DNA from: Dicyema japonicum
Lineage: Eukaryota; Dicyemida; Rhombozoa; Dicyemidae
Assembly: GCA_011109175.1 (NCBI GenBank)
Contig: RDEW01000021.1
Coordinates: 1,018,585-1,082,584, forward strand
Reading direction: 5' to 3'
Length of the DNA stretch: 64,000 bases
Positions 1 through 12,015 of the stretch are shown here, piece after piece. The notes below the pieces were generated by a model. It did not search any database, was not told the DNA's origin, and saw only the letters and a list, made by a program, of their open reading frames with translations. How positions within the stretch are numbered: position 1 is the first letter of the stretch; the number at the start of each line of letters is the position of its first letter. Made by a program: the position numbers and the translations under genes.

Positions 1-2700
1 GTACTTGAGCATTTAGACGTAAGATATGTCCAAAGAGACTCCATCTTGATCTGAAGATCTCCTCGGATAGTATACCAGATTTGCACTTCGAGTAGAGGTC
101 ATTGTTTGAGATCTTCTTAGGCCACTTGATCTTGATTACTGATTTCAATTGTGTCCTGTGGAAAGCGTCAAGACGGTCCATCTCTTGTTTAGAGATTCCC
201 CAAGTGCCTGAATTGTAGGTCAGGACGGGGATGACAAAAGCCTTATATATTCTGAGTTTGGTGTTTAATCCCATCCTCTTCTTATGACCCCACATATTCG
301 ATACTTTCTTTAGTGCACACATTGCGAGGATTTTCCTCCGAGAAACATCTTCTGAGTCCCCGAGAAGCGAACCCACCTTCTTTTGCTTTCTCCAAGACTC
401 GTCCGATCTTCGATCATTGCGTGTAAGTGTTGTGAACTCTGTTTTATCGGTGTTAACGGTTAAGAACCATTTCGAGAATACGTGTGGAAGAACGTTAAGC
501 ATGTGTTGAAGTACTTGAATATCCTCAGAAACAAAGTCCAGGTCGTCCGCGTAGATTATCTCGTTATAATTGTTGCCAACCAGGGGTCTGAACTCTCTTA
601 GTGCGGCCTCAAGGTAGACAATAAAGAGGACCGGGGATAGTGAGTCCCCCTGTGGAACTCCACGTGAGGTCGAAAAAAAGTTAGAGGTAGAGTCACCAAT
701 TTTGACGGCAAGTTGAGTGTTCCGCATGAGTAAGTGTATTATTTTGACATCGTCAGGCAGTAGAAAACTCTCCAACACTTCCATAAGTTTTCCACGGTCC
801 ACCGAGTCGAACGCACGGGACATGTCGATACCAAGTATCTCAATAGATTTTTTGTATTTTTGGCACAGGGCACAATACCACCTGTGCCCCCATACCACGT
901 CAGCCGTGGACCTGCCCGTCCGGAATCCACTTTGGCCGTCCGAAAGAAATATGTTCACCCTCTCCTTTATTCGGTTTAAAGCAATGAGGGATAATGTTTT
1001 TCGTATGGAGGTTAGGAGTATAATAGGTCTGAAGTTGTGAGGGGGCCTTTACTTTTTCCCGGTTTTTGTAGTGGAATTAGCCACCCTTTTCCCAGTTCCA
1101 GTTCATCTGCACCCTCGAGAGACCGGTTGAAAATGTTAGTAATCATTTCAATTAGCTCCTCCGGGCCGTATTGTAAAAGTTCTGCAGTAATGAAGTCTGG
1201 TCCGGCAGATCTTCCGGTATTTAATTTTTTAATAGCTTGTTGAGTTTCGGATATGGTAATAGGGCTAGTTAGAGTGTACTTGTAAGACTTCCGAGATTTC
1301 ATTGCTTGGTCAGCCGCGTCCTGTTTGTTGAACATAAGGTCAAAATGGGATGCCAGAACGTTTGCTTTGTTAATGGTCCCGATAACGTCGTGACCAAGGT
1401 TGTCATGGACAGTTAACGAAATTGGACAGTTTTCTCTGCTAAGAAGCCGGATTGCTTTGAACATTCTTGGTCCGTTCTTGTACTTTAATATGTCTGAGAT
1501 TTTCTCCTCAGCTTCATTTTTGGCAAGGAATCTTTGTATTTGTTTGATCTTCGTTAAGACTCTCCCTCTCTGGGTGCGCAGTACTTTGATATCTTCCGGA
1601 GCGTTTGTGTTTTCCATCCGGAGTCTGAGCTCTTTCTGTGTTACAGAGAGTTGTCCGATATCCGGATTACATTGTTTGTGACGAGATTTGGTGATGTGAC
1701 CAAGCACACTAAAGGCTGTGTTTTGGATAGCAACCACTATTTCATCCCATAAGCTGTTTGTCGGCTGATTTTGGTTAATACTGTTGATGCTATCTCTCAG
1801 AACTGCACTATAACGACATTTGGTGGATTCTTCGTAGCGTAACCTCTCAGTGTCGAAACGTACTGAGGTAAGGCCTTTGTGTTTCCCGTGTATTCCATGG
1901 ATTCTTTTAAGTACTAGCCGGGCGACCACAAGTTTATGATCGCTACTTGTTTCAAGTCCACCGTAAGATCTCGAGTCCTGTAGGAGGGCCTTCTGATGTT
2001 GCTTGCAGATAATATAGTCGATCTGATTGTATATATTGACTGTGTTTCCAGATTTGCCTTTTCTGGTACCAACCCACGTGGTCCTGTGTCTTGCCGGGTG
2101 CTTGAAACAAGTGTTGCATATGAGTAGGTTGAATGCCGTGCAAAATTGTATTAATGCCTCTCCGGGGATGTTACGGCGGTTTCTACCGTGGGATCCAATA
2201 CACGTTTCACCAGGTCTTGCTTTTCCGGCCCTGGCGTTCCAGTCCCCGGCGATAAAAAGAAAGTAAGAGGATGAAAGTGAGTTGTACACCACTTGTGAGA
2301 GTAGAGTAAAACGTATCCAGTTCTTCGATATTCGTTGATACACGTGCTCCGGTTGGGGCATATACGTTTATGATGGAGATCACTGAGTTAGTTTGTTTCC
2401 GCATTTGATTTGTAACACCGCGACACGGTCAGATATTGCCCATACTCTTGAGACACAGTGAAACAAGTGCGATGAACAGCAAATCCGAGCCCATAGTGTC
2501 TGCAGTCTGGTGAGGGTCAAAAGGTAAAAATTCTGAAACAGTTCTGCAGATTGTTCGGTTATTTTCGTCTCTTGCAAACAACAGACAGAGATGTTGTATT
2601 TACTCAGATCACGCGCCAATTGTTGTTTCTTGTAGCACTGATTGAGGCCTCGGCAGTTGAGGGATCCAAGAGAGGGGAGAAACTGGTAAGCAATACGAAG
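1..2700 (-). mobile_element. LINE family A: APE endonuclease + reverse transcriptase, 3' part cut by window edge
   Basis: A non-LTR retrotransposon read on the minus strand. From about 2640 down, an apurinic-endonuclease domain shows the LNCRGLN start, CLQETK, GDWNARAG, QIDYII and SDHKLVVARL blocks. From about 1300 down comes a reverse transcriptase with FRPIILLTSIRK, GIDMSRAFDSVDR (motif A), GVPQGDSLSP (motif B) and IIYADDLDF (motif C, YADD at 542-553), then a C-terminal RSRWSLFGHILRL block near the window start. Its role would be nicking chromosomal DNA and copying its own RNA into the nick. The frame breaks inside the APE (about 2380) and again near 1040, so the copy is dead. A 16-bp GGACGTCACCACCTCA unit is duplicated near 2720-2760, close to the 5' end. 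The clade is not certain; the FGHxLR tail recurs in seven other fragments here. Confidence 0.9.
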
Positions 2701-2764
2701 AAGACATAGTGCAAGTAGAGGGACGTCACCACCTCAACCAAAAAGGACGTCACCACCTCACTTA

Positions 2765-3390
2765 ACCTTATATGACATTAAAAATACGTTTATGTTCTAT
2801 TAAAATATATACCATTTTTAAATATTTTATAATTACATCTAATTTTGCTACTAATAAAATTAATATTTGAATTTTGTCTTATAGTAATAAAATTTGCGAT
2901 CAAGAAGGAGTTGAAGTCGACCATTTTATCACTGACTCCGACTCCAACTATACAAAAACCCCTCGACTCCGACTCCAACTCCGACTCCACAGCCCTGCTC
3001 ATAACCATGGCCTGTCAATTTGATACCATTTACAGAAATCCACTCTTTTCTCTGGTGGTCTCATTTTGATTAAGCGACCCACCACAATGTCGTATACTGT
3101 ACAACAATTCTTTGTGCGGCCAACACGTTTGATATGCCTGGAGTAAGATGTATTAGAGAAGGAGTTATTTTGAATTAGAGAATGAGTATTTTGAATTAGA
3201 AAATGAGTTAGGGTGAATTAGAGCATCGGTTGTTTCTATACATTCATAAAGTTTATTTTATTGACAGAATACGATGTTAGAACTATAATTAAATTGACTT
3301 GTAATTTTTATCCATAAATTCTCTTTTTATTTTCGATATTTATATTTATCATTGATCATTGTGATTCATTTGGTTTCATTAATATATATA
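2765..3390. other. AT-rich stretch, no gene recognised
   Basis: Two short opposite-strand ORFs over 2790-3069 share a run of repeated (GACTCC)-like triplets near 2935-2990 and have no recognisable protein. A (GAATTAGAG)-type short repeat lies at 3165-3225. I see no gene. Confidence 0.5.
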
Positions 3391-3394
3391 TTTT

Positions 3395-3700
3395 GCCGCG
3401 TGACGCCATGTGGTGCTGCTTGGTTAATTGGTTTAATTTTTCTGCTTGCTTGTCTGTTCCTCTCTCTCTTCCTAATAGAGTGGCGTCATGTGATCCACCT
3501 GGCTAGGTGACGCCCAGTGCCAGGATCATTTGCTCTCCTCCACTCCACTGGAGGGGTTTCCACAACTGCATGTAATGGACGTCTTACCCTTTATGCTGAT
3601 TCCGGATGGACTCTGTTCCTGTAGAAGTGGAAACTGGATACACTTAATTAGTTGTTTACTTAACTTTTTTTTCGGTGTATCCGGGGTTAATAAATTAATG
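3395..3700 (+). repeat. Family B retroelement 5' region, copy 1
   Basis: It begins with CGCGTGACGCCATGTGGTGC and ends near the TATCCGGGGTTAATAA sequence. The same 300-bp block recurs at 19205-19530 and 38865-39120, and its first part recurs in reverse at 20729-21060 and 44640-44860. At 19.2 kb it directly precedes a YLDDAT reverse transcriptase, so I read it as the 5' end of the family B retroelement. It encodes nothing intact here. Confidence 0.65.
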
Positions 3701-3849
3701 ACTCCTGCAACCATATGTTTTGGAATAAGTTTGACTTATCAGCCCGGACACGAAGATGGCCCCGGGTTCTCATACTATACAGATCACAATGTTTTTACAA
3801 CAAGAGAACAACAATCAAAGTCAACATGGCTTGAAATGTTAAACGCATA

Positions 3850-4840
3850 AACGTCCTCTTCCTTCCGAAGAATTCTATGACAACATCTAAACTGAACTAC
3901 GTACTTCGTGGTGATTGCAGATTGGTCAAGAAGGGGAAGGAAGAATTGAGTAGAAGTTTGTTAGATTGACAATTTTCCTTCTTAGAGAATTTATGGTATC
4001 GTAGCTAAGACTGAGATTCCATAAAGTATGCACCACCATATTCTAAATTTTTGTCTAACTTTCCTTCAATGATCAGGAAGTTTAGTGGTTTAAAAATATC
4101 AGTAGAAATATTCCATGGGTTCACACAAAAAGGATCTACTACTCCAGCTAATTTAGTTGCGTCTCCTGCTCAAATATAAACTTCAAAAAACTCAAAATGT
4201 GGGCTTGTTATTGATTACTTGTTTTAACCCACATGCAGCTGTAGACCTCCTACAATGAGAGTCTTGTATTCTAGTACTGGAAACCGCTTATGCACGTGAA
4301 ACCTAGAATTCTTTAATGACTTAAAAAATCCTGTGCACCCACAATAACCTAACCGAAACTAGAAATCAGACAATTGTTTCTACGGTCATCGACATCAGTC
4401 ATATACAATAGAAAATTCCTCCTCTATCTCCACCATGACGAAAATGATCCATGATGTTGTATCAACTAGAGTTATTCGTTGACGGAAGTCATCCAAAAAC
4501 AATAGATGATTTGGAAGAAACCCTCACTAGAGATTCTAAAAGAATCCTATCGCAAATTCACTCAGGAAATTTCAGCTCCTAGGATAGATCTGAGTATTGG
4601 TTTTCCTCAAAGTTTGGTGATATTGTCAATCAAATTCTTTCCTGATCACCAATGACTCTAAGAGATTTGTGGAAGCACTCTCAGCGTAACAGTTAATGAC
4701 AATCGACCTACATGCTAGTGAGGTCGGGTAACTAACTCAATATGGATTACTGTTTTAATCAAAAACCATCATATGTGGGACAGATTACCAAAATTTAGCC
4801 CCAATCTGATTTTAATTTAAAGTTCTCGGATAACTAACAT
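3850..4840. other. No gene recognised
   Basis: No ORF of note on either strand and no recognisable domain. Composition is less AT-rich than the flanks, so decayed coding sequence is possible, but I cannot name it. Confidence 0.4.
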
Positions 4841-4844
4841 TTTA

Positions 4845-5087
4845 TTAACTCAGACAGACAAGAAGTTCCCCAACTTCAAAGGGGAAGATGGTCATCTTAT
4901 CTGGTCGTTTCCCGTCACGTCTGCAAAGACCGATTGGTTCGAGCATGGAGGGGTGTCTGGCGATGTCCAAAGCTAGCCTAACGACTTCGTTCAAGGCTAT
5001 ATGTCTGTGAGATCTGCCTGCATTCTTCCTGCAGAAGGTGTAGGGCAAAACGGTCAATCTGATCTCCGCATCGCTACAGGTGCGCAC
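4845..5087 (-). mobile_element. Family B C-terminal nuclease-like domain fragment
   Basis: An 80-residue minus-strand ORF contains CRKNAGRSHRHIALNEVV followed by SMLEPIGLCRRDGKRPDKMT. This is the same block as in the 33.1-33.7, 35.6-36.3 and 42.5-42.9 kb fragments: the SAGR..RH.ALND segment after the zinc knuckle, then the DGKRPDxMT core of a PD-(D/E)XK-like nuclease. Neither the zinc knuckle nor the downstream WDATCVDT is retained. It is a severed piece of a family B element. Confidence 0.75.
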
Positions 5088-5549
5088 TCTGACTTTTAAT
5101 TTCAGTCATAATGAGATTTTTATACGGACGCATTTATCATCCAGAAAAATACCCAAAACTCAATTGAGCAAGGCACCACTCTCGGATAACGCCTCAGACA
5201 ATAAACAGGCATGGCGATGTTGGTTAGATGACACTAGCAGATTTTCAAAAGACTTCCGTAATACAGCATCGTTCAGACCCTACAGAGAGAACATAGAAAA
5301 TAGGGAAAACTGAAGGTACTGCTCCAGACCTCACGAGCATGACCGGGTCAGTAGAGAAGGGAGTGATTGTATCCTCTTGACAAGGTTAATATAGTATAAA
5401 TTTGTAATATCAGACTTAACAGACCTAAAACCACAAACTATAATTGGTGAGAGTCCAATCCTTGACTTTCTTTGTTCAAAAATTAATGTAAAAATTCAAG
5501 CCACAGATTGACGCAATAAATACTAAAATAAATTTAGCACAATTATTAA

Positions 5550-6975
5550 TACAAAATGGAAAGGTAGTCTTCATTTGCAATTAAAGAATCTTTTTATAGT
5601 TCTTGGAATTGTCCTACTTATCACGTGGAACATCACCATCAACATAGCCACATAGGTATTATAAATAGCACATTACTAGTACTACATAGAATACATACTC
5701 AACTCAGACACTCACCCTAAAGTGATTGCCCTGCGAAGTTCATTCTTTAATTACATTGTGATCATCTCCCAAGTCATGATGTTCGTTATCGTTGTCGGCA
5801 GTTATTTCTACCGTTCCAAAAAGTAACAGATTAAACTAAAGACAGGAGAGAAGAAGTACATCATATCACCGTGACTGTAATAGCCTTATTCATTGGTATA
5901 TTAACCATCCTTGCTTTGGCTGATACCACCAAATGTATTTTTATTTTGCCATATTTTAAGGGAAAATAAGTTAATTTATCTTCACTACTTAATGATGTCT
6001 GCTATGGAAGTCTACGTACATAAATGTATTTTAGTGGCTTCTGGATGATGGAAGTATCTCTATTCGCCATGACTGAAGCATTTCAGGGGAAAGATAACTC
6101 TTCCCTTCATTGCTTACAGGAATGGTAGTTACAAGTACTTTATTGGTGGAATTTATGTCGAGTAAAACCCACTTTGTTTTTTCTGTTGCTGATAGTGGGT
6201 GAGTTTTTATTTTTAGTAAATATTTAAAATTGGCACGTGGAGACTGGCTGCCATTTACTATCCAGTTGCTGGCCTATTATGTCTATTGGGACTGTATTTG
6301 CGTAAAAAGATAATGTCTCTGGTGGTCATTAAAGTAATTTAGCTAAATCTCAGATGAGATTAAAATTATATTGAATGTAAAAGTCGTTGAAGACCTCAAG
6401 AGACTGATCATTGCCTTTAAAATGTATTTTACTATAAAAATAGTATTCCACATATTGTTTCGTGGTCACTTTGTCCCCCAACAGTTATGAGGAGTTCTGC
6501 TCCACAAAATCCCAATATCCACCTCACTGGTATTTTGTTGTAGTAATATTAGATGATTGGTATGGAATAATATGCTCATTCATTATCTTCAACATTTTAG
6601 CCTTCGTTGTGTCTCCTATTCCTTCATATATTAGATTTGTAATATTATTGATAATCTTAGCCATCCCGTAAATATGCATTTATTCCTGCAGTACTAAGGA
6701 TTGCTTTCATTCCCATTTTTATATACGCAAACAGTTTATCAACAATTCGTGTTTTACCAGTTAATCCCTGACTGGTTTTTTTATTTTTTGCACAATCATA
6801 TTCTCCATCACTCACGGTTACTACTGCAGTCTAATCGCAACCTATGCCCTGAGTACTTTTGAACCAAATTAACATAGATATGCACCAGGTTATGAAAGGG
6901 AGGCAGGATTCTTGACTTGTATCTTCACTTCGGCCGGACTTGTTAGCAGGAGTTTGTCAGCAAACTGATCAACTA
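5550..6975 (+). pseudogene. SLC29-type equilibrative nucleoside transporter relic with micro-introns
   Basis: It appears as stop-riddled sequence until short GT-AG segments are removed. Introns at 5564-5586 (23 nt), 5656-5679 (24 nt) and 5823-5845 (23 nt) join NLFIVLGIVLLITWNIT, then SSFFNYIVIISQVMMF, then EEVHHITVTVIALFIGILTI. This order fits transmembrane segments 1-3 of equilibrative nucleoside transporters, including the FFN block and the charged loop before the next helix. Later pieces fit too: IYYPVAGLLCLLGLYLRKK (about 6250-6310), VLRIAFIPIFIYAN (about 6690-6740), and ITHGYYCSLIATYA followed by EAGFLTCIFTSAGL near the C-terminus, matching the family's NGY...E..G ending. The role would be facilitated nucleoside transport across a membrane. 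A TAG replaces what is probably Gln at 5653-5655, and several later frame breaks exist, so it is probably dead. The start codon is not settled. Confidence 0.72.
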
Positions 6976-7106
6976 CATAATCACAAATCAGTGATACCTT
7001 AACCTTTTCTAATTGCTGAGTTATATCACAGATTTGTTAGTCTTCCTTATTGAAATTTAATAATTTGTTGCAAAGTACCACAAATATTTATGATTTTTTA
7101 TTATAG

Positions 7107-7835
7107 TGGGATAAGCTGTGGTCCACTTTAAAAGAATTTGGATTCGATTCCCATCTGATATTGCTTATCAAATCTCTTTATAAGGATCAAGAGCTATCGT
7201 TAGAACAGTGTATGGAGATACCGATTGGTTTCAAAATTGGTAAAGGAGTAAGACAAGGATGCTTATTATCTCCCATCCTATTCAATATTTATGCCGAAAT
7301 GATCTGACTAAATTGGATACTGTATCAAATACCGGGATTAAAATTTGAGGCAGAAACATCAATATTTGCGCTATGTTGACAATACAACCTTACTGGCTGA
7401 AACAGAGGATGACCTCAGGGAGTTGATTCTAAGATTCAGAGAAGAGAGAAAATGAGGATACACGGAAAATCGCATCTTTTGAACTTTGGTTCTGGAGGAG
7501 GTTACTAAGAATCCTTGGACTTCTAAATAACGAATATCGATGTACTCAAACGGATGGAGACGGACATTTCGCTAGAAGGAAGAATCGTAAAACATAAATT
7601 GGCGTTCTTTGGCCATGTTGTCCGCTCTGATTACCTGGAAAGAACCATTATATTACTGGAAGAGAAGATCTGGTCGACCGAGGATTCGGTGGCTATCCAC
7701 GGTAGAAGACGTCACGGAATGCCTACATCAAAGCTACTCAAAATTGCGACGGATCGGGGAGAGTGGAGAAAATTGGCTCATGAGATCTCCAAGAATCTGA
7801 CACGATGTAATTTGGATAACATAACATTATAGTGG
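7107..7835 (+). mobile_element. RTE-like LINE reverse transcriptase fragment
   Basis: An open frame from 7107 reads LWSTLKEFGFDSHLILLIKS, then IGKGVRQGCLLSPILFNIYA (RT motif B), before a stop. A few codons later RYVDNTTLLAETEDDL is the motif C region, with YADD changed to YVDN. The C-terminal block at 7554-7832 contains HKLAFFGHVVRSDYLE and a DRGEWRKLAHEI ending, typical of RTE/BovB-like LINE proteins. It is a 5'-truncated, mutated copy distinct from family A, whose tail differs. Confidence 0.85.
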
Positions 7836-7839
7836 GGTC

Positions 7840-8344
7840 TTAAATTATGATATTATTTATTCATACAACCACAGTTATTACAGATTTTCCTATGCTTTTG
7901 GGATTAAAGATTGTTCGGCATAAGAGATTGTAAAGTTATTTCCCAATCAACAAATAATTATGAAGACTTATCATTTCAATAATATTTTTTTTTTCACTTA
8001 ATAGAAATACTAAATAAATGATGAGAAAAACCTATAAAATCACAACATGGTCAATCATTTCTATATGAAATTAAACAATTAGGTTTTTATCAAACTTCCA
8101 CAAATTTATTCAGTTCACCCAGTACGAGTGGGATGTATCCTTTTAATGAATCACTTCTTTTCCAACTATCCACCATAATGGGAATCCCTCCATTGCAGTA
8201 GGGATCCTTTTTAGATGACGATCAGGCATTGGGGGTCTCAGAGCCGAACGGAAACCTTCAACATAAGTAACGGTGTGAAATTTGATCTAGTGGTTTATGA
8301 ATGATGCCTTATCTATTGTGACCGCTTTTTTTGCAATTACAGAT
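7840..8344. other. AT-rich spacer, no gene recognised
   Basis: No recognisable ORF, RNA or repeat. The segmental duplication begins at its right edge. Confidence 0.5.
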
Positions 8345-8562
8345 CTAAATGTAGCGTGATTATCCTATAAACTTGTAGAACTTTTAGTAATGCAGAATTT
8401 CATAATATCGGTTGATTTTAAAAAGCTTTTGGACAGCAACTGTTATCGAAGCATATTAAGCATATAGGTTTTCCATTATCCTCAATAAAGAAATCGTCAT
8501 TATAAAATTTGTTCACGGGCCATTTTTAATTCTCCGCGTGACGCCATTTGCCGACCACTAGC
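8345..8562 (-). mobile_element. hAT transposon 5' end remnant (duplicate copy 1)
   Basis: On the minus strand the sequence starts with a hAT-type terminus CTAGTGGTCGGCAAA (8547-8561) and GGCCCG-rich subterminal DNA. It then runs into the start of a transposase reading FIEDNGKPICLICFDN, the N-terminal zinc-finger region of ZBED/GTF2IRD2-like hAT transposases. Compared with the homologous block at 14780-15192 it lacks 208 bp (14925-15132 of the other copy) at the junction 8500/8501. Confidence 0.65.
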
Positions 8563-8658
8563 ATAGAAGATAAATTTAATGTAAAATAATTCTATTAGTT
8601 TTTTAATTATATTTTTTAAAATTATTATTTTAATATAAAATCTGTAATTTTTAACCAA

Positions 8659-11046
8659 ATGCAAATTCCTTCTTTGTATGCACTTTGCATTAATGATTTT
8701 CGAAAAAACATTAATATGAATAAATATGGTGGATTAAGCTCAAAATCGAAGACGAGATGATTGCAAAAGAATACATTATGAAATTGAATATTTGAAAGAA
8801 CACAATTCACTGAAAATATTATCAGTTTTCAATGATTTCTCAACACTAAGTAAACTCACAGAAGTATGTTATAACATTTTCCGCCTTGATTTGTCGACTA
8901 ATCAAATCGACATTAAAGATTTAGCAAATTTGTGCCAAAATCTACCAAATTTAACGAATATCAAATTAGCTAAAATAGCATCTTCTGAGAATTCGCCATA
9001 TCTTCAGTATTCTCCAAATAATATCAATTCTTTCACACTTTTGGAATATGATGACCCAGTTTTACTTCATTTGCTATTTAAAAGTGGATTTAGCGAAATT
9101 AGGTCACTTGAACTTTTATCAGATTCTCTTCTTGAAAGAAGTACTCCAACTAAAATTTATTGCTGCACAGTCAAGCTGATCAGAAAACTCGAAAGTATTA
9201 ATTTTGACAATGTTCTGATATCCAATTTCGAAGAATTTTCCAAAAGTCTTGCCAGTCCCAGATCTCTAAAGTTTCTATTTTGTTAGATTAAGATATTTTT
9301 CGTACACAAACAGTAAAAATGTGCATAAATTAAGCTGTGATTTTAGACCGTTGTTAAAATTAGCCAAGAATTTAAAATTCTTGGATTTGTCTGGATTCTT
9401 GATTGATTATGAATTATTAAAACCGTATTTTAATGATAGATTTTTAGAGAACTGTCCTTAAAAAAATTAACGAATTTTGCTTTCAAAAAATTTCGCAATT
9501 TGTCAAAACTAATGTCAATGTTATATTATTAATTGTAGATAAAATCAAACTTACTGGTGGATAATTTGGTTAATGCAATTTTTCACTTTGAGTATAAGAC
9601 GGGCTGCTTTTTTACTTTAATTTATATTAATGATTGCGACTCTGAAATTCGGCCTTCGATTTATAAAAGATTTTTGAGGGTATTTGAAATTATAATATTA
9701 AAGTTTATCTGCCGCTTGTTGAAAACATCACGAAATACTAAGCTTATTCAACACATTATGTAATCGTGTGCGTTGATTTGATAGGTGTTGCTTAAAACCC
9801 ATGAATGGAGTGCCCATATCTGAATCTTATCGATGGTTTGAGTTCATGTTAACTTAGCCGTATTTATGAAGCTGTCCTTGTTATTCTAGAAGAATATTGT
9901 TCTCATAATAAGGTAGTTTCATTTTTATTTATTTCAGTTTAGAAAATTATTATACACCGTTTTGGAATGGATAAAACCATGGGAGTTATCAAATTTTGTA
10001 TTTTGTTTGTTTATTTTAGTTATTTTCTTTTTCGTTTATTACTCAAACATTCATGAAAGATGTTTACTCATACATTGAACTATATATGGATGATGTTGAT
10101 TTCATGTACCACACAATGAAGAGTCAAAGTATAGAAGTTTTGTCTTATTTTGGATATAACGAAATAATCAAGGTTATTGGTTAATTTTGAATTTAGTCAA
10201 ATGTGAATAATTTTGAAAAATACAAGCAACTAAAAGATTATCATTATTTTAATATGTCATGGAGAATTTTGTGGTATCTTGTAGGTGATTTTTTACCCTA
10301 TTTTTTAGATGCAAGCGAAAAAAATGCAACTTTGTTTGTTGATTTGGGAGGGATTGATATTATTAGCGACTCCTTTGATCAATTTCATGAACATGATAAT
10401 GTTCTATATGACGACTTTATATATCCAATTTTTAATGTTTTTGAAAATCTAACTAAATTTGGAAAAATTCGACCTTTGGTTAGGAAGAGTAGACTAATTA
10501 ATTGTGTATTGTATGTTTTGTGTAATTTTGATAGGGAAAATGTCTACTACGAACATTGCCCGGATATATTTGCTGCCATCTGCAATGGTCTATCAAACAT
10601 AATGAGTGACTTCACTAATGACATGGAGATTTGAGATATTTTTGATACTGAAAATAAAAACATGTCTGAAAATTCTTAATGCAATTGCTTTCTGTTCAAA
10701 TGATAATATGGAATATGAACTCTATGACGGATATTATCGGTTAGATATCATTTATACAAAAGATCGATTGATTCACTCGTAAATTTATTAAATGAGGACT
10801 TGGACCAAAGACTATGGCTTTGGGCCATTTGGGAATTTTCTCAAATGATTTCTTACAAGCGTAATATTTGTTGATTCAGTAGCACAAATATTTATCCCAA
10901 TGATGATTCCTAAAAATGTCTTCAGCAAAATTGAGACTCTGTCTTCACTCTCTAATATCAAGGATCTACAAGAATATGCCAAAACGTTTGAAGAATCTTA
11001 TAATGTATGTTTTATATGATTTTAGAAATATCTTTCGAATCATTAA
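8659..11046 (+). pseudogene. ZYG11/ZER1-like CUL2 adaptor gene, copy 1, with eleven micro-introns
   Basis: The family acts as substrate receptors of CUL2 ubiquitin ligases; its members have N-terminal leucine-rich repeats and C-terminal armadillo-like repeats. Here LRR blocks such as FRLDLSTNQIDIKDLANLC and LKFLDLSGF are followed by armadillo segments: RILWYLVDASEKNATLFVDL, ENLTKFGKIRPLVRKS, YYRSIDSLVNLLNE and LWLWAIWEFS. These match the order and wording of the family (LWNLTDE..., ..YRSF.PLL..., ..QLWA.WAL). The frame holds only if these introns are removed: 9271-9292, 9514-9538, 9760-9784, 9836-9857, 9913-9937, 9998-10019, 10173-10196, 10285-10308, 10740-10762, 10861-10882 and 11005-11025 (21-25 nt each). 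The last exon ends at TAA 11044-11046. Damage: an extra base near 8757, indels near 9460 and 9490, and TGA at 10632-10634 where copy 2 has TGC. Probably a pseudogene, though few lesions separate it from an intact gene. Confidence 0.8.
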
Positions 11047-11049
11047 TAT

Positions 11050-11574
11050 TAATGATATTTTCTTTATTTAATAGTTTTGTTATTAATGATAATTTCTTTA
11101 TATAACTTAAAAGTTTTTAATGACGTTAGGTTTAAGTTATTTTTAATATATCATGTCACAGGGACTACCGATCACCAATATTGCCTGTGACTTATTATCA
11201 TCAAAAAATAAACAAAAATTTTAAAATCAATATTTATTAACTAAATGAATGTTGTCAAGTGGCCTGCAGAGGTATAATATGTGACATGCTGTACTGGTTA
11301 CCAACACCTGCTATATGTAACCTGACAGCTGACATAGTTATCCTATATTTCGTACATGTTACGAAATAGGTACTACCAAGTCCGCCAGTTGGTCATGACT
11401 GTTCATCCCGGTACCCCCTTTCCTTGTTAGCCATCCATATTCTGGTCTAGGCTGTTTTGCATCCTATTTTATCTCCAGGACGTTGTAATTACAAAGCCAG
11501 GAAGCCCTTTTCCAGTAAGTTCTCCTTTTGTAGGTCCTTTCCCCAGTTTGTTATTTCACGGTGGTCCCAAACCA
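11050..11574. other. Intergenic, no gene recognised
   Basis: The end of the duplicated block (to about 11230) is followed by less AT-rich DNA with short direct and inverted words (for example TACGAAATAGG near 11360) but no coding signal I recognise. Confidence 0.4.
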
Positions 11575-11770
11575 TCCTGCAGGGACCGATGATGTGGTTA
11601 ACAAAGTCCCGTGTAGATTCCAATTCGAATGTAGGGAACAATTGGTGTGGGTACCAACTCCAGTATGACTTCCACAGTAGTCCCAGGTCCTGTAGGGATC
11701 AATGGCCTGGATAACAAAGTCCCGTGTAGATCCGGATACGAATGTAGGGATCAATTGGTGTGGGTACGAG
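11575..11770. repeat. Tandem duplication, unit about 116 bp
   Basis: The segment 11575-11653 containing GGTTAACAAAGTCCCGTGTA recurs at 11691-11767 with about 85-90% identity by eye. The ORFs across it on both strands reflect the repeat and are not taken as genes. Confidence 0.75.
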
Positions 11771-11824
11771 GTCCAACTTGTAAATATCCGGAGATTTTGA
11801 TCTTTTGGCTACTGTGTCCCTTAA

Positions 11825-12015
11825 AAAGTTCTTTCGTTTTTGTAGATTATGCCCATTCGGCCCGTAGTATGTTTCTCCACCTTGTAATATGTTCCTCGTC
11901 TTGTAGAATAAGTTCATTCGACTTGTAATACGTCTCTTCGCTTTGAGGAGAATTTCTTGCAGTGCAATAGGTTCCTTCGTCTTGTAGTATGGCCCTTGTA
12001 ATGTTGATCTTGGCC
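11825..12015. repeat. Degenerate minisatellite, unit about 20 bp
   Basis: On the minus strand the unit is close to GAACATATTACAAGACGAAG, about eight or nine diverged copies head to tail. A 124-residue minus-strand ORF (11699-12073) runs through it only because the unit lacks stops in that frame. Confidence 0.75.

Larger units (their letters stand above)
8345..11230. repeat. Segmental duplication, copy 1 (partner 14780-17930)
   Basis: About 2.9 kb, nearly identical to 14780-17930 in the same orientation, carrying a hAT end and a whole ZYG11-like gene. Differences are scattered substitutions and small indels, plus three larger ones: 208 bp missing here in the hAT, an 83-bp inverted-repeat insert present only in copy 2 (17757-17839), and about 10 bp near 10670. 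Left and right limits are approximate. Confidence 0.9.

Noticed and set aside
9271-9286. A 16-nt intron ending at TTTTGTTAG in the ZYG11-like gene
   Set aside because: The 22-nt alternative ending at 9292 also restores frame and fits the size range of all other introns.
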